From: RGIG8767 sp045531685
Lineage (GTDB): Bacteria > Bacillota > Clostridia > Lachnospirales > Lachnospiraceae
Direction of reading: 5' to 3'
Assembly: GCA_045531685.1 (NCBI GenBank)
Contig: JAZSEL010000110.1
Span: 1-18,948, forward strand
Length of the DNA stretch: 18,948 bases
Shown: piece by piece, positions 7,371-15,300 of the stretch
How the letters are laid out: every line of letters starts with the position of its first letter
Numbering within the stretch: position 1 is the first letter of the stretch
Translations under genes and position numbers: made by a program
Notes under the pieces: generated by a model
What the model was told of the DNA's origin: nothing
Databases searched by the model: none
What the model saw: the letters and a program-made list of their open reading frames with translations, nothing else

Positions 7371-8453
7371 TTACCAGAAAACATGGTCTTGAATTACCAG
7401 ACCTTCTCTATTACCGGCACGTCTGAAGTGTGTCATGGTGCCTACATTGGTGGCACCGGCAATTGCTTCTCTCGCTGCCTGTAAACAAGACGGGTCAACA
7501 CCCTTTTCCAGCTGTCTTTCAACTTTACCGTTACCGGCCGGTGTAAACTGGCCGGAAGCATAAATAACACCGCCTATGGTGTCCGGATAAGCTGCACTTC
7601 TTACGCGGTTCATAACGACTGCCGCCACAGCAAGCTTACCTTCGTAGCATTGGTTACCTGCTTCACACTGTACCAAAGCTCCCAACAAAACATCGTCCGT
7701 AGTTCCTACGGCTACCGCACCAAGATTCGCAATCAGCTTCGCCTTTTCTTCCTGCTCCTTCTTTTTACGTTCCTTGATTTCTTCGTATGTTTCGCCTTTA
7801 TCTACTAAAAATTCCGTACTGACAAACTCCGAACTGATATAGCCCAATTCTCCTTCAAATTCAATAGCTACCCAGTCCTCCGTCGTTTCTTCTACAATCG
7901 CTTCCACGGTATCATTTTTCTGAATCAGTCCCCAGATTCCGGCTTCTTCACTCGGCTCCTTACGAACACGTAGCGCATCTGCATTTACCGTAGCAAGTGT
8001 TCTTCCTACACTCTCTGCAAGTTCTAAAGCCTCTTCATCAAACAGAAGATATTCATTACTTGCCCAACCTATTAGGTTACCTGATTTAATTTTCGTCCAG
8101 CCCTCTGCACGTTCGAGAATTTCCCCTCCGCAGTCGGCATACATCAATCCGACTTTTTCAGACTCTTCACTTGCTTCTGCTCTTACATTAAGGGAATTCT
8201 TTACATCCGCCATAACAAGACTGGACCGGGGTTCGTCTTCCTCTTCCTCTCCCGTACTTCTCTCGTCAGGAGATGCTGTGGCAATTTCTTCAAACCCTTC
8301 CAGTACCTCTGCCGCGCCGACATTAAGCTCAATAACATTGTCATTGCTACTTGCCATGACAGGAATATTTCCCATAAGTGACAATGAGCCAACACCCATT
8401 GCAACTCTTGTAAGAACTCGAAGCAGTCTTTTCTTTCTGCTATTTGTTCCCAT
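7371..8453 (-). CDS. Secreted cell wall hydrolase with two SH3 domains and a SleB-like catalytic domain
   Basis: This protein is exported and predicted to cut peptidoglycan. A basic N-terminus and hydrophobic segment (about residues 8-34, ending near VMASS) form a signal peptide. An acidic linker with EEEEDE follows. Two bacterial SH3 domains span about 78-138 (SLNVRAEASEESEKVG, GWASNEYLL) and 152-215 (ALRVRKEPSEEAG, LGYISSEF); these usually bind cell wall. A charged helix follows at 222-242. The C-terminal Hydrolase_2 domain (about 254-360) has the catalytic glutamate in CEAGNQCYEGKLAVAAVVMNR at 263-283, then GGVIYASGQFTP, and ends in the typical aromatic HVFW. It resembles the catalytic part of SleB/CwlJ, but the SH3 architecture argues for a vegetative role. 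It has its own promoter and terminator. The ATG has GGAAAGG seven bases upstream. Confidence 0.93.
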   Translation of the reverse strand: MGTNSRKKRLLRVLTRVAMGVGSLSLMGNIPVMASSNDNVIELNVGAAEVLEGFEEIATASPDERSTGEEEEDEPRSSLVMADVKNSLNVRAEASEESEKVGLMYADCGGEILERAEGWTKIKSGNLIGWASNEYLLFDEEALELAESVGRTLATVNADALRVRKEPSEEAGIWGLIQKNDTVEAIVEETTEDWVAIEFEGELGYISSEFVSTEFLVDKGETYEEIKERKKKEQEEKAKLIANLGAVAVGTTDDVLLGALVQCEAGNQCYEGKLAVAAVVMNRVRSAAYPDTIGGVIYASGQFTPAGNGKVERQLEKGVDPSCLQAAREAIAGATNVGTMTHFRRAGNREGLVIQDHVFW

Positions 8454-8569
8454 ATCATTGCCTTTCCGACATGATTACTCACGTCCGCATTCAAATGCGA
8501 TATTTTGCTTTCTTTAGTATATTTCAATTCAATTAAAAATATTACAAATTTATTACGACGTTCGGGGCT

Positions 8570-8598
8570 ATAGTACCAAAGTATTTCCAACTTGTCAA
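8570..8598 (-). promoter_or_regulatory. Sigma-A-type promoter of the cell wall hydrolase
   Basis: On the minus strand, TTGACA and TACTAT are separated by exactly 17 bases. The start would be near 8563, giving a leader of about 110 bases. The promoter stands just outside the left arm of the inverted repeat. Confidence 0.65.
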
Positions 8599-8625
8599 GT
8601 TTGCCCCCACTTGTACTCTCTTCAC

Positions 8626-8898
8626 GCGCTCCAAGGAAACCTTCTCCCCCACCAGCCGCCGGGTCCCAGCCCTCCCACAGCCCGGGGAAATGGGAACAAG
8701 TCAGGTACTGCAAGAACAGCTAAGCCCATCCCGAAAAGTACCAAACAACGCACCTAATAGAAATAAACTCGAGGGCAGCTACGGAAAGAAATCTTTCGAA
8801 TACCTTTAGACAATTGTGTGAACATCTTAGCGGATTTCCTCTTTCCAATCAGCCGCGGAAAGGATGTCTGAGCGCCTAGGACAATTAAAAAGTAAAAT
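8626..8898 (+). repeat. Left arm of a 638-bp imperfect inverted repeat (copy A of a dispersed element)
   Basis: This arm has no plausible gene. It matches the reverse complement of 8997-9263 in ordered blocks: 8626-8637, 8651-8697, 8723-8737, 8771-8797, 8830-8850 and 8883-8898 (the last perfect over 16 bases). The stretches between these blocks instead match the element at 18714-18948. Examples are 8740-8775 (with GAAATAAACTCGAGGG), 8793-8834 (with AGACAATTGTGTGAACATCT) and 8847-8879 (with CAGCCGCGGAAAGGATGTC). This alternation suggests helices formed with the right arm, separated by conserved loops. The arm is GC-richer than its flanks. I cannot assign a family. Confidence 0.85.
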
Positions 8899-8997
8899 TA
8901 TGCTGCAAAGCAGCATAACAATTCAAAAAAGCACGCCTTGACATGCTAGCATGTCAGAACGTGCTTTTTGAATTTAATGGTGCGCGTGTAACGCGCA
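8898..8997. repeat. Central junction of three hairpins between the inverted repeat arms
   Basis: Three hairpins stand side by side. The first is TTATGCTGC-AAA-GCAGCATAA at 8898-8918. The second is a long hairpin at 8920-8974. The third is TGCGCGT-GTA-ACGCGCA at 8981-8997. They are enclosed by a perfect 16-base stem (8883-8898 with 8997-9012), making a four-way, cloverleaf-like junction. The centre of the whole 638-bp repeat falls within three bases of the centre of the middle hairpin. Confidence 0.85.
8920..8974. terminator. Long central hairpin, possible bidirectional terminator
   Basis: Outer stem AATTCAAAAAAGCACG pairs with CGTGCTTTTTGAATT (one extra A). Inside is a perfect 18-base palindrome TGACATGCTAGCATGTCA at 8939-8956. 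The T-rich strand after each GCACG/CGTGC stem would allow termination in either direction, for proC-side transcripts (minus) or left-arm transcripts (plus). It could equally be a structural hairpin of one long RNA. Confidence 0.55.
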
Positions 8998-9263
8998 TTT
9001 TACTTTTTAATTATCCTTTTAGGCGCGAGTTACTTGGAGCGGCATCCGATTGGAAAGGGAAATCCGCGCTAGTTGTTCCGCAACTGTATAACCGAATAAG
9101 AAAGATTCTTTCCGTAGCTGCCCTCTCAGACAATTTCCCGGTGCGTTGGCATTTTTCGGGATGGGCTAAGATGTTCTGGGCAGTCCCTGAAAAAGTTCCC
9201 ATTTCCCCCAGGCTGTGGGAGGGCTGGGCCGGCGGCTGGTGGAGTTATAACTCCTTGGAGCGC
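8997..9263 (-). repeat. Right arm of the 638-bp imperfect inverted repeat (copy B)
   Basis: Read on the minus strand, this arm matches the left arm in blocks: 9252-9263, 9195-9240 (near identical to 8651-8697), 9153-9167, 9100-9125, 9048-9067 and 8997-9012. The regions between blocks are diverged from the left arm. In the minus direction it follows directly on proC, and its outermost block overlaps the last proC codons. Its first part would therefore be transcribed as the proC 3' untranslated region unless a terminator intervenes; none is visible before the central hairpin. Confidence 0.85.
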
Positions 9264-10039
9264 TCGGTACACTTGATTACGGCATCCATGACTGCAGCAC
9301 GCATTCCTTTTTCTTCCAAGACGCGGACAGCTGCAATGGTGGTTCCGCCAGGGGAACATACCATATCTTTGAGTTCGCCCGGATGTTTGCCGGTTTCAAG
9401 GAGAAGTTTGGCACTTCCCAGGACTGCCTGGGCTGCAAAGGTGTAGGCCTGGGCACGAGGCATGCCCATTTCTACAGCGGCGTCTGCCATAGCTTCTATA
9501 AACATGAATACATAAGCAGGGGAACTGCCACTGATGCCGACTACTACGTCCATCAGTTTTTCCGGTACTTCCTGTGCTTTTCCTATGCAGGAGAATAAGT
9601 TAAGAGCGTATTCTTTTTCACCGGCGGTTACGCTGTCGCTGAAACAGATACCGGTACTGCCTTCCCCTACAAGGGCAGGCGTATTTGGCATACAGCGTAC
9701 GATTTTACGGGCACCTCCAAAGTGTTCTTCTATAAACTGCAGGGATTTGCCCGCTGCAATGGAAATGATAAGTTTGTCTGCTGTACATACCTCTTTCATC
9801 TCAGCAATTACGTCAGGTAAAATCTGTGGTTTTACAGAAAGCAAAATCACATCTGCACCTGCTACCACTTTTTTATTATCCGGCTCTACTTTAATCCCGT
9901 ATTTTTCAGAGGCTTTTGCAAGCATAGCTTCATCTTTACCGGAAGCCGTAACATCTTCCTTTGCAACAAATCCGGCATTTAAGATTCCGCCCAAAATAGC
10001 CTCTGCCATATTTCCAAATCCAATAATTCCCAGTTTCAT
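9245..10039 (-). CDS. proC: Pyrroline-5-carboxylate reductase
   Basis: The enzyme catalyses the last step of proline synthesis, reducing pyrroline-5-carboxylate with NAD(P)H. The Rossmann start is KLGIIGFGNMAEAILGG at residues 2-18. VKPQ lies near residue 70, and RCMPNTPALVGEG near 114-126 is a family signature. SGSSPAYVFMFIEAMADAAV lines the active site near 162-181. The C-terminal signature is CSPGGTTIAAV near 229-239. Its 264 residues are usual. The frame extends 11 codons upstream, but the start at 10037-10039 has a GGAGGAG site five bases away and gives the canonical N-terminus. The gene appears monocistronic. Its stop codon lies inside a perfect 14-base palindrome (9241-9254), and its last codons form the outer block of the neighbouring inverted repeat. 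Confidence 0.96.
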   Translation of the reverse strand: MKLGIIGFGNMAEAILGGILNAGFVAKEDVTASGKDEAMLAKASEKYGIKVEPDNKKVVAGADVILLSVKPQILPDVIAEMKEVCTADKLIISIAAGKSLQFIEEHFGGARKIVRCMPNTPALVGEGSTGICFSDSVTAGEKEYALNLFSCIGKAQEVPEKLMDVVVGISGSSPAYVFMFIEAMADAAVEMGMPRAQAYTFAAQAVLGSAKLLLETGKHPGELKDMVCSPGGTTIAAVRVLEEKGMRAAVMDAVIKCTERSKEL

Positions 10040-10100
10040 CTCTTCTCCTCCAACACAATATAGTAGTTTCATACTTTGACATAAAATAACAAAATATTAT

Positions 10101-10129
10101 TAGACATAATATCTATATAGATATATTAT
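10101..10129 (+). promoter_or_regulatory. Candidate plus-strand promoter of the small peptide gene
   Basis: TAGACA and TATTAT are separated by 17 bases, each one mismatch from consensus. A perfect TATAAT also occurs at 10137-10142 but without a matching -35. The region also holds an AT-only inverted repeat (11-base stem, 10109-10119 with 10127-10137) overlapping the -10 region, which could be an operator. Confidence 0.5.
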
Positions 10130-10184
10130 ATAGATATATAATGTATATGCTGTCGACTCTTTCCAGTAGGAAGGAGGTGACCCA

Positions 10185-10265
10185 AAGGATATACTCACTT
10201 CATTTATATTGTCCGTTATAGCAAGTGTAATAGCCTATTACATATGCATGTGGCTGGACGGATAA
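10185..10265 (+). pseudogene. Small hydrophobic peptide frame, type I toxin-like, with AAG in place of a start codon
   Basis: This frame is too short for routine gene finders. After AAGGAGGTGACCC at 10171-10183, almost a full complement of the 16S rRNA tail, the codon at start spacing (10185-10187) is AAG. The frame then encodes 25 residues: a hydrophobic helix (ILTSFILSVIASVIA) ending in YYICMWLDG and a TAA stop. A single membrane helix with a charged WLD tail resembles small toxin-like peptides I associate with Clostridia, usually starting MD or ME. One base change (ATG to AAG) would explain the missing start. A promoter lies upstream and a strong terminator starts 33 bases downstream. No other in-frame ATG precedes the helix; ATA at 10191 is a poor alternative. 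Toxin function is inferred. Confidence 0.6.
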
Positions 10266-10297
10266 TTTAGACAGCACAGCACTCATACAAATGATAA

Positions 10298-10332
10298 AAC
10301 CCCAGAGACTCCACTCTCCGGGGTTATTTTTT
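10298..10332. terminator. Strong terminator shared by the small peptide gene (+) and the RNA methyltransferase gene (-)
   Basis: Stem AACCCC/GGGGTT continues past one mismatch into GAGA/TCTC. A run of six T follows on the plus strand, and TTTTATCATT on the minus strand. It lies 33 bases after the small peptide stop and about 95 bases after the methyltransferase stop. Confidence 0.85.
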
Positions 10333-10420
10333 GCCCATATGGACACTCACTTCATTTCGCCTACGCATATAATATCATATGTAGTTTTTCCCCGCAAGTG
10401 AATTCTTTTAATCATATATC

Positions 10421-11209
10421 TCAGTCATGTTTCATTTTCTTCCGTTTTTGACGATAAGCTTCATACATCAGTATGGAAGATGCTATTGCCGCATTCAACG
10501 ATTCCACTTGACCTTCCATAGGTATCTTCAAATAGGAATCTGCCAAATCGGCTGTTTCATCCTTCAAGCCATTGCCTTCATTACCAATCAAAAATGCAGT
10601 TCCTCCATCCTGCACAAAGTCAAATTCATCATAGTATTTGTCGCCTTTCAGGTGGGCAGCATAAAAATGAATGCCTTTTTCCTTCAACAGACAAATGGTA
10701 TCTGACAGGCTTTCTACATATATAAAAGGAACACGGTACAAGGAACCCATGGTGGAACGGATGGTCTTAGGATTATAAATATCCACACAACCCTTGGATA
10801 AAATCACTCCGTCAATTCCGGCGCCTTCTCCGGTCCGCATAATGGTTCCCAGATTTCCCGGATCCTGCAAATCTTCCAAGACCATCAATGTCGGATTGTC
10901 CCTTTTTAAAAGGTCTTCCAACGTGTACTCCATGCGGTCCATGACACACAAAATCCCCTGAGGAGTCATGGTATCACTTATTTTCTTAAATGTTTCCTCC
11001 GGCACGACTTCATAACCCAGCAAATCCATTTTTTTCCTGCATTCATCTGTTGCAAAAAAGGACTCGGAAACATATATGTTCCGAATCCTTTCATTTTGTG
11101 CCTCAAGAAACATTTTACTGCCTTCCACAAGGAAGACACCGTCTTCTTTTCTGGCTTTGGATTTGCGGTTCCACGTCACCAGTTCTTTTACCTGTTTATT
11201 TGTAATCAC
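10421..11209 (-). CDS. SpoU/TrmH family RNA 2'-O-methyltransferase
   Basis: This is a SAM-dependent trefoil-knot enzyme that methylates a ribose 2'-hydroxyl in rRNA or tRNA. The N-terminal substrate-binding domain contains EDGVFLVEGSKMFLEA at residues 22-37. The SPOUT domain has motif 1 DPGNLGTIMRT at 116-126, motif 2 IGNEGNGL at 208-215, and motif 3 IPMEGQVESLNAAIA at 229-243, which carries the knot and SAM-binding loops. Its 262 residues are typical of RlmB/TsnR-like members; the exact target cannot be deduced. The start is a GTG at 11207-11209, the first initiator after an in-frame stop; its ribosome binding site is weak. It lies 63 bases after pfkA with only a short T-less hairpin (11234-11253) between, so the two are probably cotranscribed. 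Confidence 0.92.
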   Translation of the reverse strand: MITNKQVKELVTWNRKSKARKEDGVFLVEGSKMFLEAQNERIRNIYVSESFFATDECRKKMDLLGYEVVPEETFKKISDTMTPQGILCVMDRMEYTLEDLLKRDNPTLMVLEDLQDPGNLGTIMRTGEGAGIDGVILSKGCVDIYNPKTIRSTMGSLYRVPFIYVESLSDTICLLKEKGIHFYAAHLKGDKYYDEFDFVQDGGTAFLIGNEGNGLKDETADLADSYLKIPMEGQVESLNAAIASSILMYEAYRQKRKKMKHD

Positions 11210-11272
11210 TGTCTGTATCCAAACCTTTCAACACGGCATTTTCTGACATGCCGCTCAAATTCCATTGCGAAA

Positions 11273-12241
11273 TTATAACAGTTTACTAATCTGATACTGA
11301 TATTCCGGAATCTCTTTCTGCATTGCCAATGCCTCATCAATATCAAAATCCACAAATTCTCCATGCTGATATCCCACTACGCGGTTAGTCTTACCCTCGC
11401 AGATAATATCTGCCGCGTAAGCTCCCATAATAGATGCATAAAAACGGTCTTTACAGGTAGGACTTCCTCCACGCTGCATATATCCTAAGATAGTCGCACG
11501 TGTCTCCACACCCGTAGCCGCTTCAATTCTTCTTGCCATAGAGGTAGAATGACCGATACCTTCCGCATTAATAATGAGGTGATGCTTTTTACCTCTTTTC
11601 CGGTTCTTGATAATATTGTTAATAATTTCCTGTTCGTTATAGTCGTATTTTTCAGGAAGCAAAATATCTTCCGCACCGTTGGCAACACCACACCAAAGAG
11701 CAATATATCCTGCATTTCTTCCCATTACTTCGATAATACTGCATCTTTCATGGCTGGAAGAAGTATCACGCACTTTATCAATAGCTTCCATGGCTGTATT
11801 AATTGCTGTATCAAAACCGATGGTATAATCCGTACAGGCAATATCAAGGTCGATGGTTCCCGGAATACCGATAGTATTGATACCCTGCTTAGAAAGAGCC
11901 TGCGCACCACGGTAAGAACCGTCTCCACCGATTACGATTACCCCATCAATGCCATGCTTTCTGCAAATATCTGCGCCCTTTTTCTGGCCTTCCTCTGTAA
12001 CAAACTCACTGCAACGTGCCGTTCCCAACACGGTACCGCCACGCTGGATAATATCTGACACACTGGTTGCCTGCATATCTATTATTTCTTCGTTTAAAAG
12101 TCCCTGATATCCTTTTTTGATACCCTTTACGCTTACTCCGTTAGCAAGTGCTTTACGTACTACGGCCCGAATCGCCGCATTCATACCCGGTGCATCGCCA
12201 CCACTTGTTAAAACGCCGATTGTTTTGATTTCTTTAGACAT
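11273..12241 (-). CDS. pfkA: ATP-dependent 6-phosphofructokinase
   Basis: This kinase phosphorylates fructose 6-phosphate to fructose 1,6-bisphosphate, the committed step of glycolysis. Nucleotide-binding motifs are GVLTSGGDAPGMNAAIR at residues 9-25 and GGDGSYRGA at 105-113; the GGDGS form indicates ATP rather than pyrophosphate. The catalytic Asp131 lies in PGTIDLDIACTDYTIGFDTA, where Leu replaces the Asn of the E. coli TIDND motif, a variant I believe is usual in this bacterial group. EVMGRNAGYIA at 171-181 binds substrate. Its 322 residues match the family. The frame has six extra upstream codons, but the start at 12239-12241 has AGGAG eight bases upstream. It follows dnaE closely but has its own promoter and a hairpin-rich leader. 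Confidence 0.96.
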   Translation of the reverse strand: MSKEIKTIGVLTSGGDAPGMNAAIRAVVRKALANGVSVKGIKKGYQGLLNEEIIDMQATSVSDIIQRGGTVLGTARCSEFVTEEGQKKGADICRKHGIDGVIVIGGDGSYRGAQALSKQGINTIGIPGTIDLDIACTDYTIGFDTAINTAMEAIDKVRDTSSSHERCSIIEVMGRNAGYIALWCGVANGAEDILLPEKYDYNEQEIINNIIKNRKRGKKHHLIINAEGIGHSTSMARRIEAATGVETRATILGYMQRGGSPTCKDRFYASIMGAYAADIICEGKTNRVVGYQHGEFVDFDIDEALAMQKEIPEYQYQISKLL

Positions 12242-12260
12242 TTTCTTAACTCCTATCATC

Positions 12261-12302
12261 GTTAATGATACTTCATTAACATTGGATTCCCAATAAGAAT
12301 CC
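12261..12302 (-). promoter_or_regulatory. Two adjacent perfect hairpins in the pfkA leader
   Basis: GTTAATGA-TACT-TCATTAAC at 12261-12280 and GGATTC-CCAATAA-GAATCC at 12284-12302 fill nearly the whole leader between the predicted start of transcription (about 12308) and the ribosome binding site. Neither has a T-run, so they may be operators or mRNA-stabilising stems. The proximal stem ends eight bases before the AGGAG. Confidence 0.55.
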
Positions 12303-12315
12303 CATATTCGATTTC

Positions 12316-12344
12316 ATTTTAATTCATTTTCCATCTCTTTTCAA
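12316..12344 (-). promoter_or_regulatory. Sigma-A-type promoter of pfkA
   Basis: On the minus strand, TTGAAA and TAAAAT are separated by exactly 17 bases, each one mismatch from consensus. It lies just after the dnaE stop codon. No terminator separates dnaE from pfkA, so readthrough may add to expression. Confidence 0.65.
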
Positions 12345-12350
12345 TAAAGA

Positions 12351-15300
12351 TTACATGAGTTTTACATTCCCCTCACCAAAACGCGCAATCAATCCATCCA
12401 ACAGATTTTTGTCAGCACGAACATTTTGATTTGGCGGAAGTTTTTTCATCATCCGTGGTTCTTTAATAAAAATGCCCACTCTGTCCCTGCCTTCGGAAGG
12501 CGCCAGAATGGCATCCAATTCTTCCGAATACTTCTCATATTCTTCTTTGGTTGCAAATTGAATCCACAGCTCCCTCGGGATATCAGAAAATGCCGTCACT
12601 TCTTCACATATCAGTTTCCCGTCTTTTTCCTCTTCTCCGGAAATACGGCCGGACAGCAATACCTTTTCATCCTCATTCAAAAGACTGCCATATTTGCTGT
12701 AGGTCTTTGGGAATACGATTACCTCTATGCTTCCCACCAAGTCTTCTACCGTTAAAAAGGCCATCACCTGTTCATTCTTGGTATACTTAATCTTCTTCTC
12801 GGAAATCAAACCGCCAATGACCGCTTTCGCACCATCCTGTGCCCGCATTTGCCCGCTTTCTTCTTCTATTAAAAAGTCCGTAGTAAGATTGGTAATATTC
12901 TTTTTCCATAAGGATTCATACTCTTCCAAAGGATGTCCGCTGATATAGATTCCCAACACTTCCTTTTCAAACATCAGCTTATTTTCCTTAGAGTATTCAC
13001 CTACATCCGGCAGTTTAATGTCAAATTCTTCCTTCTGTTCTTCCGACACGATATCAAATAAAGACATCTGTCCTGCCATGTTATGTTTCTTATTATTAAC
13101 AATACGGTCCAAAATCTGCACATAGATGCTCATAAATTGTTTTCTGGTACCACCAAGATTATCAAATGCCCCCGCTTTAATCAGATTTTCAATTACTCTC
13201 TTATTTAATTCTCCATCTGCGTTACGGGAAATGAAATCTTCCAGATTCTTATATGGTCCGCGTGCCCTTCTTTCATTTACAATCTGCTCGATTACCGGAC
13301 GTCCCACACCCTTTACGGCTGTCAAGGCATAACGGATGGAATGACCGGATACGGAAAATCCGCTTTCCCCCTGATTAATATCCGGCGGAAGAATGGAAAT
13401 ACCCATATTTTTACAGGACAAAATATATTCCGACACTTTACTTGAATTGTCTATGACGGAAGTCAACAACGCCGCCATAAACTCAACCGGATAGTAATGC
13501 TTTAAAAAAGCTGTCTGATAGGAAACCACGGCATAGCATGCCGCATGGGATTTATTGAATGCATACTTGGCAAAATCCATCATCTCGTCATAAATCTTAC
13601 CCGCTACTGCTTCGGAAATTCCTTTATTCACACATCCCGGAACGTTTTCTTCTTCATTGCCATATACGAAATTCTTACGTTCCTGCTCCATTACATGCTG
13701 TTTTTTCTTACTCATGGCACGACGTACCAAATCACTTCGTCCCAATGTATAACCACCAAGATCACGCACAATCTGCATAACCTGTTCCTGATATACAATA
13801 CATCCATAGGTTGGAGAAAGAATCGGTTCCAGTTCCGGACAGGAATACACGATTTCCCCTGTAGTGCTGTTCTTTCCTTTTATATATTTAGGAATAAAAT
13901 CCATAGGTCCCGGACGATATAAGGAAATACCCGCAATAATATCCTCCAGACTCTTTGGTCTTAATTCCTTCATGAAGTTTTTCATACCGCCGCTTTCCAA
14001 CTGGAAAATACCGTCCGTTTTACCGGTTCCGATCGATGCAAGCACCTGCCTGTCATTGTAATCAATATTATCCATATCCAGAAGAATGCCGTTAGTACGA
14101 TGCACATTGTCTACCGCATTTTTGATAACGGTTAACGTACGGAGCCCCAAGAAATCCATCTTAAGAAGACCCAGTTCTTCCAATGTAGTCATGGTGAACT
14201 GTGTCGTAATGGAACCGTCTGAGCCACGGGACAGCGGAACAAACTCATCTGCCGCTTTCGGGCAGATAACAACTCCTGCCGCATGCATGGAAGTATTACG
14301 CGGAAGACCCTCCAAGCGTTTTGACATATCAATCAGGTTCTTTACCTGCTCCTCCGTCTCGTAAAGTTTTCTTAAATCTGGATTTAACTGTAGCGCGCGG
14401 TCGATTGTAATGTTCAATTCATTCGGAATCATCTTGGCAATTCCATCCACGTAAGCATATGGTAAATCCATAACACGCCCTACGTCTCTGATAGCGCCCT
14501 TGGCCGCCATAGTACCGAAGGTTACAATCTGTACCACCTTCTCGGAGCCGTATTTTCTGCCTACATAATCAATAACCTCCTGTCTTCTCTCAAAGCAGAA
14601 GTCAATATCAATATCCGGCATGGAAACACGTTCCGGATTCAGAAAACGTTCAAATAACAGCTGATATTTAATCGGATCGATATTGGTAATATGCAAACAA
14701 TAGGATACGATACTACCTGCCGCAGAACCTCTTCCCGGTCCTACCGGAATTCCATTCTCTCTGGCGTAGTTAATAAAATCCCAAACAATCAGGAAGTAAT
14801 CTACATACCCCATCTGACGGATGGTGGACAATTCATAGTCCAACCGTTCTCTTAATGTACCGTCGTCATCCGGATATCTCTCCTCCAAGCCCTTGCTGCA
14901 AAGTTCATTGAGGTAAGTCCAGGAATCGTATCCTTCCGGCACCTCAAAATGCGGCAATTTTGTTACGCCAAACTCAATCTCCACATGGCATCTGTCGGCA
15001 ATTTTCTGCGTATTTTCCAATGCCTCTAAGGCATATGGAAAGAGCATACGCATTTCTTCTTCGCTTTTTACATAATACTGGCCGCCTTCATAACGCATAC
15101 GGTCTTCGTCTGCTAATTTTTTTCCTGTCTGGATACAAAGCAGAATGTCATGAGGCACCACATCATCTGCATAGGTATAGTGCACGTCATTGGTAGCTAC
15201 CAAAGGAATATCCAATTCTTTACTCATAGCAAGCAGAGCAGAATTCACGCTTCTCTGCTCCGGAATTCCGTGGTCCTGCAATTCCAAAAAATAGTTACCC

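Noticed and set aside
8201..8713. Minus-strand ORF of 170 codons over the hydrolase start and left repeat arm
   Set aside because: It overlaps the secure hydrolase N-terminus in another frame and covers the repeat arm and the hydrolase promoter; no recognisable protein.
8626..9263. Group II intron, HEARO/omega RNA or retron interpretation of the inverted repeat
   Set aside because: I see no domain V hairpin, no intron boundary motifs, and no reverse transcriptase, IscB/TnpB or HNH gene nearby. The sequence alone does not support these classes.
8570..9300. CRISPR array or attC-like cassette array
   Set aside because: There are no regularly spaced direct repeats; the repeats are inverted and of unequal spacing, and no cas or integrase genes are present.
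8943..9446. Plus-strand ORF of 167 codons across the right repeat arm
   Set aside because: It runs through the structured repeat and then antisense to proC, has no ribosome binding site and low-complexity composition. It is a shadow of the repeat and proC.
11234..11253. Hairpin CGGCAT/ATGCCG between pfkA and the RNA methyltransferase as a terminator
   Set aside because: Only a six-base stem with no T-run on either strand; too weak to call.
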